A DNA stretch of 64,000 bases from Herbaspirillum sp. SJZ107. GTDB lineage: Bacteria; Pseudomonadota; Gammaproteobacteria; Burkholderiales; Burkholderiaceae_D. The DNA is taken from assembly GCF_006715485.1 (NCBI RefSeq), contig NZ_VFNH01000006.1, forward strand, positions 1 through 64,000. Direction: 5' to 3'. The notes below the pieces were generated by a model. That model was not told the DNA's origin and searched no databases. It worked only from the letters and a program-made list of their open reading frames with translations. Position 1 is the first letter of the stretch, and each line of letters begins with the position of its first letter. Both the position numbers and the translations under genes were made by a program. Shown one piece after another: positions 25,254-34,299 of the stretch.

Positions 25254-28200
25254 TCACTTTTCATCCCCGCTGAGCACCACGCGGTTGCGCCCCGCATGCT
25301 TGGCGCGGTACAGCGCGGCATCGGCCTGTCGCATCAGCGCATCCGGGTCGCCGGCCAGGCGCCCCAGCTGGACCGCGATGCCAACGCTGATCGTCACCTG
25401 GCCCGCCGCCGCGCCCTCGTGGGGGATCCCCAGTGTTGCGATCGCCCCGCGCAGCGCTTCGCCGATCTGGCGCGCTTCATCGGCGCCCGTGTTCGGCAGT
25501 ACGATCGAAAACTCTTCGCCGCCGTAGCGCGCCGCCAGGTCGCTTGCGCGCCGTGCGCCGTCCGCCAACGCATGGGCGACGCGGACCAGGCAGGCGTCGC
25601 CGGCCTGGTGGCCATAGCGGTCATTGAATTTCTTGAAGTGGTCGACGTCGAGCATGATGACGGCAAGCGGCTGGCCTTCGCGCGCCGCGCGCGCGCACTC
25701 GGCGTGCAGCACGTCGTCGAAACGGCGCCGGTTGGCGAGGCCCGTCAGACCGTCGGTGATGGCCAGGGCCGCCAGCTTGCGGTTGGCCTCCTCCAGTTGC
25801 GCAGTGCGCTCCGCAACGCGTTGCTCGAGGCTGTCGTGCAGGGGTGCGCTGGCGATCGAGATCATCGCCTGCGCACCGAGCATGCGCAGGAACTCGATGC
25901 GCTCTTCGGTGAACGACGCTTCGGCCAGCCGGTTCTCGAAGTACAGGACGCCGTCGGTGCGGCCGCCGTGCCGGACCGGCAGGCACATCACGGCGCGCGG
26001 CCGTCGCTGCCGGACATAGGGATCGGCAGCGAAGCGCGAGGCGCCGGCGACATTGTCTTCGATGACCTCGGCGCCGGTGCGGATGACGTAGCGCAGCACC
26101 GACAGCGGGAACTGCGGATCGCTGGCGGCGTCGAGGTCGAGCCGGCGCGATTGCAGCACGGTGACGGCGTCGCCATCGCTATCGGCCTCGAGCCGGTAGG
26201 CGCCCTCGGACAGCAGCAACAGACGCGCGACCTGCCCGCCGGCGTTCTCGCGCACGATCGAAATCAGGCGTTGCAGCACGTTGCGCAGGCCGACTTCGTT
26301 CGACAGGATCTGCGTCGCCTTGAGCAGCGAGACCAGGTCCAGCGCACTGGTACCCTGGGTATGGGATGCAGTGTGCGATGGCGTCGTGCGTGCGTCCACA
26401 CTCGGCAGCAAGGCGCCATGCCGTGCGCGCAGTTGCGCCGCCTTGCCCTCGGCGCCCCACTGGCCGTAGCGCGCGATGGCGTCCCTGATGAACACCACGG
26501 CCACGCGTGGCTGGCCATGCTCGAACCAGTATTCGCCGCACAGTTCGTTGCCCAACGCCTGGAGGTTGACGTAGCCGGCTCGGCCGGCGGCGTCGACCGC
26601 CTGCTGGTAGCAGCGCGTCGCCAGCGGCAAGTCCTGCCGGTAGCGCGCCATCTCGGCCCGCACCAGCCAATGCCTGGCGTGGATGTCGTCCGGGCCTTGT
26701 TCGGCCCAGCGCGCGAAGCTGGCCTGCAGCGCTTCGATCCGTGCCAATACCGCATTTGCATCGGTGCGTCCGGGATCGCGCCGCAGCACGCGGATCAGGA
26801 TGAGCGCGGCGTAGAAGGTCGACTCAGGCACCTTGGCCTGGCCGCGCATGATCTGCGTCACCTCGCCGAGCTGGTCAGCCAGCGCCTCGGCTTCGGGGCC
26901 ATCGAACAGGTAGGCATTGCGGATCTTCCCCTGCAACAGGTACGCGCGGTACAGGGAAGAGTCGCCGTATCGTTCCAGGAAGCGCGCTTCGTTGAAGCTC
27001 GCATCGTCATCGCTGTCGCTGCGCGCCGCCAGCCCCATCAGGCACTTGATCGGCTCGATCGCGGCGGCGACGCAGCAATCGGCCATGGCTTGCTGGCCGT
27101 TCGCGCGCATCAGCGCCAGGTCGCGCTCGATGTCGTGCATGAGCTGCGGCAGGTAGTCGCCGAGGATGATCCGGTCGGTCGCGCGCACGGCCGCCACCAC
27201 GCCGACTTGCACGTAATCGCCGATTTCCAGCGCCCAGCCGAAGGTTTCCTCGTACAGCGCATCGGAACTGCGCAGCGGCTGCGTCCAATGACTGACCATG
27301 GCGGCAAACATGAGCGCCGTCTGGATCCGGGTCTGCAGGTTGGCGCGGCCCCTGGCCAGCGCCAGCGCCATCGCGCCGAAGCGATAGCCGCGTCCGGCAT
27401 CGCCGCTGCGCATCGCCACCAGCATCGCGTAGGCGACGTAGCCGACGGCGCTGAAATCGCTGGCTCCCTGCCGCATGGACAGGTGGGTCATCGCCAGCAC
27501 CATCAGCCCGCTCAGGTCCTGCTGGCCGGCGTAGTAGGCCGCCATCCACAGCCCGTGCATCAGCTGCAGCGCCGCCACCGCCTCCGGGTCGCACATCTCG
27601 GCGGCCGCCAGTAACTCGTCGGGCGCGCGCGCATCGTGCAGCCGCTCGATGTCGGCGAGGAGCTCATCGAAACGCGCCTTCAGTCGTGCTGTCTCGTGCG
27701 GAATGACCACGCCCAGCAGCGCCAGGCCGTCGCGCAGCACGGCGATGGCATCAAGCAGGCGCCCCTGCAACTGGTACTGGTGCGCCTGGACTGCGATGCA
27801 GCGCACCTGTTGGAGCGGCGTGCGGCTGCGCGCGCGCACCAGCGGATAGATCGCCTCGGCGGCATCGAACTGGCCGCACAGGTAGGCCGCTTCCGCGGCG
27901 CCGAGCTGAAGGTCGAGCCAGAGCCCGGCGTGCGTGTGCGATGCCTGCTCCGGCAGGAGCTCGAGGCCGATGCGCATGTGCGCCAGCGTGGCCTGGAACG
28001 CGGCGGCGCGGCGCGCCCTGGCGCCGGCGCGCAGGTTCAGCTCCGCCAGCTGCACGCGCTCGCCGCCGTCGATGAGCAGCGCACGGCCGGCGTTGAGTTG
28101 CTCCACGATCTCGAACAGCTTGCCTTCCCGCGCGTCCGCTGTCGCGTGCCGAAGCATCAGCCGGCCGATATACAGGTGGTTAGCTGCACGCGCGCCGGCA

Positions 28201-30317
28201 TCGGCGAGCAGGTAGGCGGCCTGCTGTACCCGGTCGTGCAGGAAGCGGTAGCCGACACCGCTTTCGTCGCCGTCCGCGCCAACGTATTTGTAGCGCCCGT
28301 CGAGCGGCTGGATCAAGCCCGCGTCAAGCGCTGGCCACAGGTCTTGTTGCGTGTCCCAGGCGGAGCGTTCGACAGCCAGCGCGAGCGTGTCGAGCGTAAA
28401 GCGCCCACCGATTGACGCGGCCAGTTGCAGCAGGCGCTGGGCCGCCGGCGGCAGGCGGCGGATTTTATCGAGTAGCAGCTCGACCACGTTGTCCGTATAG
28501 TCTGCCTGTTCGATCGCGGCCAGGTCCCAGTTCCAGCAGTCGTCAGGCGCCTGGTAGCGCAGGTGGCCGGCGTCGTGGATCGAGCCCAGGAACTGGCTAA
28601 GAAAAAACGGGTTGCCGCCGGTCTTGCGAAAGCACAGCCGGGCCAGTGCGGCGCAATGTTCGACGGGCACGCGGATGGTAGCCGACACCACCTGCGCCAC
28701 CTGCGGCTCCGTCAGTGCGTCCAGTACCAGCGTGGACAAGCGCACCCCGTCCATGAGCAGCTTGTCGCGCAGCCCGATGAGAGGGTGGACGGCATCGACT
28801 TCATTGTCACGGTAGGCGCCGATGACCAGCATATGACCATGCACGGCCTCGTCTCCCCGCGGGACCATGAGCAGCTCGATCATCCGCAGCGTGGCCGCAT
28901 CGGCCCACTGCAGATCGTCGAGGAACAGCACGAGCGGGTGGTCGAGTGTGGCGAACACGTCGACGAACCGGGGGAATACGCGGCTCAGCCTCAGCCGGGC
29001 CTGTTCCGGCGCGAGCACCGGCGCCGCTTCGGTGGGGCCGACGACCAGCGCCAGCTGGGGGATCAGTTCGACCATCACGCCCAGGCCACTGCCAAGCACG
29101 CTGCGCAGTTTGCCGGCCCACCGCTGCAGCACGTCCTCGGGTTCGGCAAGCAGCTGGTTCACCAGGCCCTGGAAGGCCTGGATCAGCGACGCGTATGGCA
29201 CATCGTGCTGGAACTGGTCGAATTTGCCCGCTATGAAGCAGCCGCGCCGGGCGACGATCGGCCTGTGCACTTCGTTGACCACCGCCGACTTGCCGATGCC
29301 CGAATAGCCGGCCACAAGCAGCATCTCGCGGCCGCCTTCGGCGCTGCGTTCGAACGTCGCCAGCAGCGCGGCGATCGCATCCTCGCGCCCGTGCAAGGTC
29401 TGCGGCACCAGGAAACGGCCGTCGTGGGCGGACAGCGCGAGTGGTTGCGCCGGCGCCGGGGTGGCCATCCCGGCGCGGCAGGCCTCGAGGTCGCTGCACA
29501 GGCCTTGCACGCTCTGGTAGCGCTGCTCGGCGTTCTTTTCCAGCAGCCGCTGGACGATCGCCAACAGCGAGCCCGGCAGTCCGGCGAGCACCGGATGCGT
29601 CCAGTCCGGGCTGCGTGCGATGTGACAATGCACCAGCTCCATCTCGTCGCGCGTATCGAATGGCGCCGTTCCCACCAACAGTGCGTAGAACGTCGCGCCG
29701 AGCGAATAGAAATCGGCACGGTAGTCGACACGGCGGTTCATTCGCCCGGTCTGCTCCGGCGCCATGTAGCGCAGCGTGCCCTCAAGGGCGCGAGGATGGA
29801 CGATGCCCTGGTCTTCCTGCGGCAGCTCGCAGGCGATGCCGAAATCGATCAGCTGCAGCAGGCGCCGTTCGTCATTCCACACCAGGTTGGACGGATTGAT
29901 GTCCTTGTGGATTACACCATGCCGGTGCACCTCTTCCAGCGCCGCGCACAGCTGTAGCGCGATGTCGAAGAAATCGTCCAGCGCCAACGCCGGCTGCGAT
30001 GGCGCCTGGCGAGCCGGCGCCCGCGCGTGCAGCACCCTGTCGAGCGAAACGCCGCCAACATCTTCGTGGATCATCATCCAGCGTCCGCCGTGGAACTGCA
30101 GCGCGAGCGGATGCACGACGCCTGGATGACGGCATCGACGGGCGATCGCATACTCGCGCTTGAACTGCGCCAGCTGTTGAAAGGACGGGAATTCCTGGTT
30201 GGGCAGCTTGACGATCAGCGCGGTACCGTCGGCGGCGCGGGCGCGGGCGCGGTAGACCAGCGAGCGGGCACTGTCATGCAACTGTTCGATGATCTCATGG
30301 TCGAAGAGGAAGCTCAT
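25254..30317 (-). CDS. hybrid signalling protein: Ser/Thr kinase - AAA ATPase - GAF - GGDEF diguanylate cyclase
   Basis: This 1687-residue multidomain protein has an N-terminal protein kinase (about 1-275) with Lys37, HKDINPSN (137-144, HKD for HRD) and LIDFG (156-160). Then come an AAA/STAND-type ATPase with Walker A GYSGIGKS (337-344) and Walker B LFLDDLQWAD (about 475), a long helical TPR-like region, a GAF domain (about 1350-1500), a short coiled coil, and a GGDEF domain with the active-site variant GGEEF near 1605. It probably senses a signal and makes cyclic di-GMP. No membrane segment is visible. It is flanked by transposon debris on both sides and may have arrived with the mosaic. Confidence 0.9.
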   Translation of the reverse strand: MSFLFDHEIIEQLHDSARSLVYRARARAADGTALIVKLPNQEFPSFQQLAQFKREYAIARRCRHPGVVHPLALQFHGGRWMMIHEDVGGVSLDRVLHARAPARQAPSQPALALDDFFDIALQLCAALEEVHRHGVIHKDINPSNLVWNDERRLLQLIDFGIACELPQEDQGIVHPRALEGTLRYMAPEQTGRMNRRVDYRADFYSLGATFYALLVGTAPFDTRDEMELVHCHIARSPDWTHPVLAGLPGSLLAIVQRLLEKNAEQRYQSVQGLCSDLEACRAGMATPAPAQPLALSAHDGRFLVPQTLHGREDAIAALLATFERSAEGGREMLLVAGYSGIGKSAVVNEVHRPIVARRGCFIAGKFDQFQHDVPYASLIQAFQGLVNQLLAEPEDVLQRWAGKLRSVLGSGLGVMVELIPQLALVVGPTEAAPVLAPEQARLRLSRVFPRFVDVFATLDHPLVLFLDDLQWADAATLRMIELLMVPRGDEAVHGHMLVIGAYRDNEVDAVHPLIGLRDKLLMDGVRLSTLVLDALTEPQVAQVVSATIRVPVEHCAALARLCFRKTGGNPFFLSQFLGSIHDAGHLRYQAPDDCWNWDLAAIEQADYTDNVVELLLDKIRRLPPAAQRLLQLAASIGGRFTLDTLALAVERSAWDTQQDLWPALDAGLIQPLDGRYKYVGADGDESGVGYRFLHDRVQQAAYLLADAGARAANHLYIGRLMLRHATADAREGKLFEIVEQLNAGRALLIDGGERVQLAELNLRAGARARRAAAFQATLAHMRIGLELLPEQASHTHAGLWLDLQLGAAEAAYLCGQFDAAEAIYPLVRARSRTPLQQVRCIAVQAHQYQLQGRLLDAIAVLRDGLALLGVVIPHETARLKARFDELLADIERLHDARAPDELLAAAEMCDPEAVAALQLMHGLWMAAYYAGQQDLSGLMVLAMTHLSMRQGASDFSAVGYVAYAMLVAMRSGDAGRGYRFGAMALALARGRANLQTRIQTALMFAAMVSHWTQPLRSSDALYEETFGWALEIGDYVQVGVVAAVRATDRIILGDYLPQLMHDIERDLALMRANGQQAMADCCVAAAIEPIKCLMGLAARSDSDDDASFNEARFLERYGDSSLYRAYLLQGKIRNAYLFDGPEAEALADQLGEVTQIMRGQAKVPESTFYAALILIRVLRRDPGRTDANAVLARIEALQASFARWAEQGPDDIHARHWLVRAEMARYRQDLPLATRCYQQAVDAAGRAGYVNLQALGNELCGEYWFEHGQPRVAVVFIRDAIARYGQWGAEGKAAQLRARHGALLPSVDARTTPSHTASHTQGTSALDLVSLLKATQILSNEVGLRNVLQRLISIVRENAGGQVARLLLLSEGAYRLEADSDGDAVTVLQSRRLDLDAASDPQFPLSVLRYVIRTGAEVIEDNVAGASRFAADPYVRQRRPRAVMCLPVRHGGRTDGVLYFENRLAEASFTEERIEFLRMLGAQAMISIASAPLHDSLEQRVAERTAQLEEANRKLAALAITDGLTGLANRRRFDDVLHAECARAAREGQPLAVIMLDVDHFKKFNDRYGHQAGDACLVRVAHALADGARRASDLAARYGGEEFSIVLPNTGADEARQIGEALRGAIATLGIPHEGAAAGQVTISVGIAVQLGRLAGDPDALMRQADAALYRAKHAGRNRVVLSGDEK

Positions 30318-30409
30318 GGGCGGAATTCGTGGCGTGCCAATGGTAACTGACGCGAGACACGGAATACGGAATGGAATGCTTACCTACTGGCAAGCATTAT
30401 ATCAGGACA

Positions 30410-30770
30410 TCATTGTTGGTTAACCGAGAGGCTTGATACCTCGATGCCGGCGGGAGCGACTGGTGATGGGCCCGTGTGCCGACAGAAATCGCTGCGCATG
30501 CCTGGGTGACTTGTAACGGCGCATCTGCCGCTCTCGCTGTCGCGTCGGTTGGTGCGACAGCTCGGCAGGGTTGTTGAGCCCTTGTGCTGGCGGTGTTCGA
30601 CGCCTGGCATAAGCTGAAGCCTGGCTGCAGAGTAGCTCTTTAATTTGTCAGTGATCAGAACCCGTGGCCCACAAGCCCCTGAGAAGCTTACGGAAGAATC
30701 GTTGGGCTGCCTGCCGGTCGCGCCGGCTTTGCACAAGGACATCGAGCGTATGGCCCTACGGTAAGTTGAC
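30410..30770 (-). pseudogene. IS6-family transposase remnant
   Basis: Minus-strand fragments in two frames match the C-terminal half of IS6/IS26-type transposases: LDVLVQSRRDRQAAQRFFRK, then after a shift LITDKLKSYSAAR and MPGVEHRQHKG, then a further shift. Ends are not recognisable. It separates the kinase gene from the third catechol dioxygenase cluster. Confidence 0.75.
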
Positions 30771-30799
30771 AGTACCCTTCCGAGGCTTTCGCCACCGTG

Positions 30800-31549
30800 T
30801 TAGCGGCGGGTGTCGTCTCGCTTGAAAAACGAGGCTGGAAAATGCTGAACGAATTCATAGGTTAGCCGGATATGCCTCTCCAGCTTGGCCCCGGCGGTAT
30901 CATAATCACGTCGCAACACTGCGTCCGCGATTTCCTGGTGTTCCGTCTGGGCGTCGCGCGGGGGTGTAGCAATTTGCTGTGTAGCATGAAACGCTACCGA
31001 AAGGCGTCGGTAACGCTCAGCCTGCGCGTAAAACACTTCAAATAGGTTGAGGAGGCGGGGCGACCCGCACGCGCTGATCAATGCCTTATGAAAAACGTAA
31101 TTGCGCTCCTCCCGGCTCGAAAGCGCGGCATCGTCCTTGTTGATCTCTAGCGCTTCTTCGACACGCCGAAGGCGATGCAATGCCGCCACGACATCCGCCT
31201 CCCAGGCATCGCCACCGAGTGCTATCGAATCGCGAAGCGCTTTTGTTTCAACCAATACGCGCGACTCGGTAAGGTCCTTCAGATCCTCGAGTGACATGGC
31301 TGCCACGCGAAAGCCGCGCTGTGGCTGTGCTATGACCAGCCCGTCCGCTATCAAAAGCGACACAGCTTCCCTCAGTGTGCTCGTTCCGGTCCCCAAAGTA
31401 TGGCGCAAGAATTCAGGCCGCAGCTTCTCTCCCGGTGGAAAGACACCATCAAGGATACCTCTGCGTAACACCCTATAACACGCGATCACCGAGGTGCGAG
31501 CTTCGCTCGCTGACTCTTCGCTGGTAGCGGAATCGAACAATGTATTCAT
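30800..31549 (-). CDS. GntR-family (FadR/FCD subfamily) regulator, AphS-like
   Basis: This regulator of about 249 residues has an N-terminal winged HTH (KLRPEFLRHTLGTGTSTLRE, then LLIADGLVIAQPQRGFRV) and an all-helical FCD effector domain containing ESRVLVETKALRDSIALGG and HKALISACGSPRLL. Start ATG 31549 (MNTLFDSATSEE) is preferred; an upstream ATG at 31666 would add 39 residues with no family match. It is divergent from a catechol dioxygenase gene. A GntR repressor (AphS) guards the aph cluster of Comamonas, so a similar role is likely. DNA here is more AT-rich than in the dmp block. Confidence 0.85.
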   Translation of the reverse strand: MNTLFDSATSEESASEARTSVIACYRVLRRGILDGVFPPGEKLRPEFLRHTLGTGTSTLREAVSLLIADGLVIAQPQRGFRVAAMSLEDLKDLTESRVLVETKALRDSIALGGDAWEADVVAALHRLRRVEEALEINKDDAALSSREERNYVFHKALISACGSPRLLNLFEVFYAQAERYRRLSVAFHATQQIATPPRDAQTEHQEIADAVLRRDYDTAGAKLERHIRLTYEFVQHFPASFFKRDDTRR

Positions 31550-31825
31550 ATCAACATATTTAGAAAAAGGGCACTCGTGTCCAGGCGCTATCGTTGAGCT
31601 CAGGCCGCCCGTCGCTACAGCCGACAAGCTTTGTAAGGACACACCAAGCATATCGTGAACGATCATACCACGATCATGTAATAACCTAGATTTGAGAAAA
31701 TCTCGATATTATTGCTATAAATCGTTTTTCTGTGTATCGTCCATTTAGCGCTCGCGAAACTCGGCCGCACTGAGTTCGATAGTGCAAGAAGAAATTTCTT
31801 TATAGAAATCTAGGCGGAGGAGATC
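31550..31825. promoter_or_regulatory. divergent intergenic region with dyads (GntR control region)
   Basis: This AT-rich stretch lies between the GntR gene and the dioxygenase gene. It contains ATTTCT-TTAT-AGAAAT (about 31794-31809) just upstream of the dioxygenase ribosome-binding site GGCGGAGGAG, and GAGA-AAA-TCTC near 31695. Either could be the repressor site; I cannot decide between them. Confidence 0.35.
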
Positions 31826-32764
31826 ATGGCAATTACAGGCGTTATGCGTCCGGGACACGCGGCTATCCGTGTGCTGGAGTTGGAGCCGGCGGTGGCTTAC
31901 TACACAGACACCTTAGGATTGATGGAAACGGGACGGGACGAGCAAGGTCGCGTCTATTTCAAATGCTGGGATGAACATGATGCTTACAGTGTAATCGTGC
32001 ACGAGGCCGACTCTCCCGGACTCGAATACATGGGCTTCCGCGTCGACAGCGAGGCGACGCTTGATGCGTTGGCCGGGTCGATTGAAGGGAGTGGGCTTGC
32101 GACGGATTTGAAGTGGATGCCGGCTGGCGAATTGCGTGAGACTGGGCGCCGCTTTCAGTTCCGTGCTCCGTCAGGTCACCTCTTCGAGCTGTTTGCGAGC
32201 AAGACCGCAGCGGGCATCGCTACCGGGGATTTGAATCCGGCGCCGTGGCCGGACGGCTTGCGCGGCATGTCCCCAACGCATTTCGATCATTGTGCGCTTT
32301 CGGGAACGCATATCCAAGAGACCGTAAGATTATTCTGCGATGTGCTCGGCTTCAAGGTCGCCGAAGAGATTATCGTCGGTGAACATGACCAGGAACAGAT
32401 TGTGGGCTCGTTTTTGACTTGCTCAAACAAACCCCACGACGTTGCATTCCTCGCTTATCCCGAGCCCGGCAAACTGCATCACATGTCCTTTGGCACACAG
32501 TCATGGAGTGAATTGCTGCGAGCCGCCGACATTATTTCGAAAAAAGACGTCATGCTGGATATTGGCCCCACGCGACACGGTGTGACGCGGGGCCAGACGA
32601 TCTACTTCTTCGACCCTTCTGGCAATCGCAATGAAGTATTCGCTGGCGGCTATCTTCACTATCCCGACCGGCCGAAGATCCGCTGGACTGGGGAAGAGTT
32701 CGGTCGCGCGATCTTTTATCATACCCGCGTTCTCCACGACCGCTTCAAGGAAGTTGTTACGTAA
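31826..32764 (+). CDS. catechol 2,3-dioxygenase, divergent third copy
   Basis: This 312-residue type I extradiol dioxygenase is clearly paralogous to those at 8852 and 11033 but much diverged. The ligands are conserved: His in HFDHCAL, His in KLHHMSF, Glu in NRNEVF. Codon use is visibly less GC-biased than in the dmp copies, suggesting a separate origin. A hairpin terminator follows. Its substrate may be a substituted catechol. Confidence 0.93.
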   Translation: MAITGVMRPGHAAIRVLELEPAVAYYTDTLGLMETGRDEQGRVYFKCWDEHDAYSVIVHEADSPGLEYMGFRVDSEATLDALAGSIEGSGLATDLKWMPAGELRETGRRFQFRAPSGHLFELFASKTAAGIATGDLNPAPWPDGLRGMSPTHFDHCALSGTHIQETVRLFCDVLGFKVAEEIIVGEHDQEQIVGSFLTCSNKPHDVAFLAYPEPGKLHHMSFGTQSWSELLRAADIISKKDVMLDIGPTRHGVTRGQTIYFFDPSGNRNEVFAGGYLHYPDRPKIRWTGEEFGRAIFYHTRVLHDRFKEVVT

Positions 32765-32782
32765 CCACGTTTCACCATGACG

Positions 32783-32832
32783 AAAGGGCCTGCGAGCTCC
32801 CACGCTGGGCGAAGCCGTGCCGCAGGCTTTCT
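32783..32832 (+). terminator. hairpin after the third dioxygenase
   Basis: AAAGGGCCTGCG at 32783-32794 pairs with CGCAGGCTTT at 32821-32830 around a 26-base loop and is followed by a T-rich run. The long loop makes it a moderate candidate. Confidence 0.45.
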
Positions 32833-32857
32833 TAAATATCCTTGAATTCAAGTTATC

Positions 32858-33613
32858 ATGAGCAAACTCATATCGCGCGAATCTCCACGCACTTACATCC
32901 TCGTACACGGTGCGTGGCATGGCGCATGGTGTTGGTCGAAAGTTGTGCCTGAAATTATCGCGAGTGGCAATCACGCGATTGCGATCGACCTCCCGAACCA
33001 CGGCCTTAAATACGACAAAAACAGCACAGAAATTGGACTCATCTCGCAAGCAGCGTATTGTGCTGCGGTTGTCGATGCGATCGACGCGACGGAAGGGCCA
33101 ATAGTCCTTGTAGGACATAGTCTCGGCGGCGTATCGATCTCACTTGCGGCAGAGGCGCGCCCGCACCGGATTGCGGGTCTTGTCTACCTTGCAGGAATTC
33201 TCCTGCAGTCGGGGCAAACTTCTTCTCAGATGATTGCTAGCGATGCGTCTTCGCTCATTCCGCAAGCAGTTGTACGGGATGCCGAAAAAGGAATCTCATG
33301 GTTGAAGCCGGAACATGTCAAGGAGGTCTTTTATGCAGACTGTGGCGATGCCGACGTCGTATTTGCATTAAACAACGCCGTGCCAGAGCCTGCACTACCC
33401 GGAAAGACTCCAGTCATGTTAACCGACGAGCGATTTGGTCGCGTGCCGCGGGCGTATATACAATGCCTGAGGGACAAGGCTATTACTCCAAGCATGCAAG
33501 CGCGCTACATTGAGGCGATGCCGTGCGAAAAAGTTGTTTCGCTTGACACCTCACACTCACCTTTTTTCTCGGCGCCGAAAGCCTTGGCGGAAATATTGGT
33601 CTCCATTTATTAG
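32858..33613 (+). CDS. alpha/beta hydrolase (salicylate esterase/hydroxynitrile-lyase-like fold)
   Basis: This 251-residue hydrolase begins TYILVHGAWHGAWCWSKVV, with nucleophile Ser in VLVGHSLGGVS and a C-terminal His in LDTSHSPFFSAP. This subfamily includes plant methyl-salicylate esterases and bacterial small esterases. It is not a 2-hydroxymuconic semialdehyde hydrolase by its motifs. Its place between a catechol dioxygenase and a ferredoxin suggests it releases or processes an aromatic substrate, for example an aryl ester. No strong ribosome-binding site is seen. Confidence 0.8.
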   Translation: MSKLISRESPRTYILVHGAWHGAWCWSKVVPEIIASGNHAIAIDLPNHGLKYDKNSTEIGLISQAAYCAAVVDAIDATEGPIVLVGHSLGGVSISLAAEARPHRIAGLVYLAGILLQSGQTSSQMIASDASSLIPQAVVRDAEKGISWLKPEHVKEVFYADCGDADVVFALNNAVPEPALPGKTPVMLTDERFGRVPRAYIQCLRDKAITPSMQARYIEAMPCEKVVSLDTSHSPFFSAPKALAEILVSIY

Positions 33614-33684
33614 TGAGACAATCCTCCCACCTGATATGAAGTTCATGTTGGAGTTAATCAGTGATTTGACTTGCAGGAGAAGCC

Positions 33685-33987
33685 ATGGGATATTCAATCA
33701 AAGTCGAGCCGACTGGAGAAATTTTTTCATGCTCGCAGTCGTCTACTTTGCTGGGAGGAATGGTTGCGACAGGCCGTCGCAGTATTCCAGTGGGATGCCG
33801 TGGTGGCGGTTGCGGCATATGCAAAATTTCTGTCATCAGCGGACATTACATTGCTGCAAAGATGAGCCGGGCATGCATAAGTGAGGAAGAAGAGCGTAAC
33901 GGCACCGTGCTGGCTTGCCGTATTACACCGGTCACTGATCTTTCGATTCGCGTTATCGGCAAGCTTGCGCGTTGCCTATCTAGGTAA
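33685..33987 (+). CDS. chloroplast-type ferredoxin (XylT/DmpQ type), second
   Basis: This 100-residue [2Fe-2S] ferredoxin has CRGGGCGICKI and a distal Cys in VLACRIT. It is the likely reactivator of the dioxygenase at 31826, as DmpQ is for DmpB. GCAGGAGAAGCC precedes the ATG. Its C-terminus VIGKLARCLSR runs into non-coding sequence, with the MITE 97 bp further on, so a natural end is likely. Confidence 0.88.
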   Translation: MGYSIKVEPTGEIFSCSQSSTLLGGMVATGRRSIPVGCRGGGCGICKISVISGHYIAAKMSRACISEEEERNGTVLACRITPVTDLSIRVIGKLARCLSR

Positions 33988-34083
33988 CGTTCAAGCAAAT
34001 CCTCAAGGCGATCGATATTGCGCATGGCATTGTGCGGTCTTGGCAAGGCCGCCAATGACCTACGAGATCGGGCAACCCAGGGG

Positions 34084-34196
34084 GGCTTTGTTGCATAAAT
34101 AAACGATAAGCCTTTGATTTTTCATTGAATTATAAATTTAGCATCGAAATTTTTATTCAATAAAGTCAATGACTTGCGGATTTATGCAACAAAGCC
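34084..34196. repeat. 113-bp MITE with IS5/IS903-type ends
   Basis: Perfect 17-bp terminal inverted repeats GGCTTTGTTGCATAAAT at both ends enclose 79 AT-rich bases without coding capacity. The ends match the right end of the IS5-type element at 42282 (GGCTTTGTTG). No target duplication is obvious in the flanks. Confidence 0.85.
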
Positions 34197-34299
34197 ATGT
34201 GGAATTCCCGAGTTCCAGTTTTACTTCATTGGACGAAGCCTGACTGAGGGCCGCGCCGCACCACTCAACGATTTTAACAACGATAAAACTGGAGGAGCA

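Noticed and set aside
25224..27614. 796-residue plus-strand frame opposite the kinase-GGDEF gene
   Set aside because: The minus-strand gene has clear domains through this whole stretch; the plus frame has none.
34075..34205. Target-site duplication of the MITE
   Set aside because: Flanking bases on the two sides do not match over 3-9 positions.
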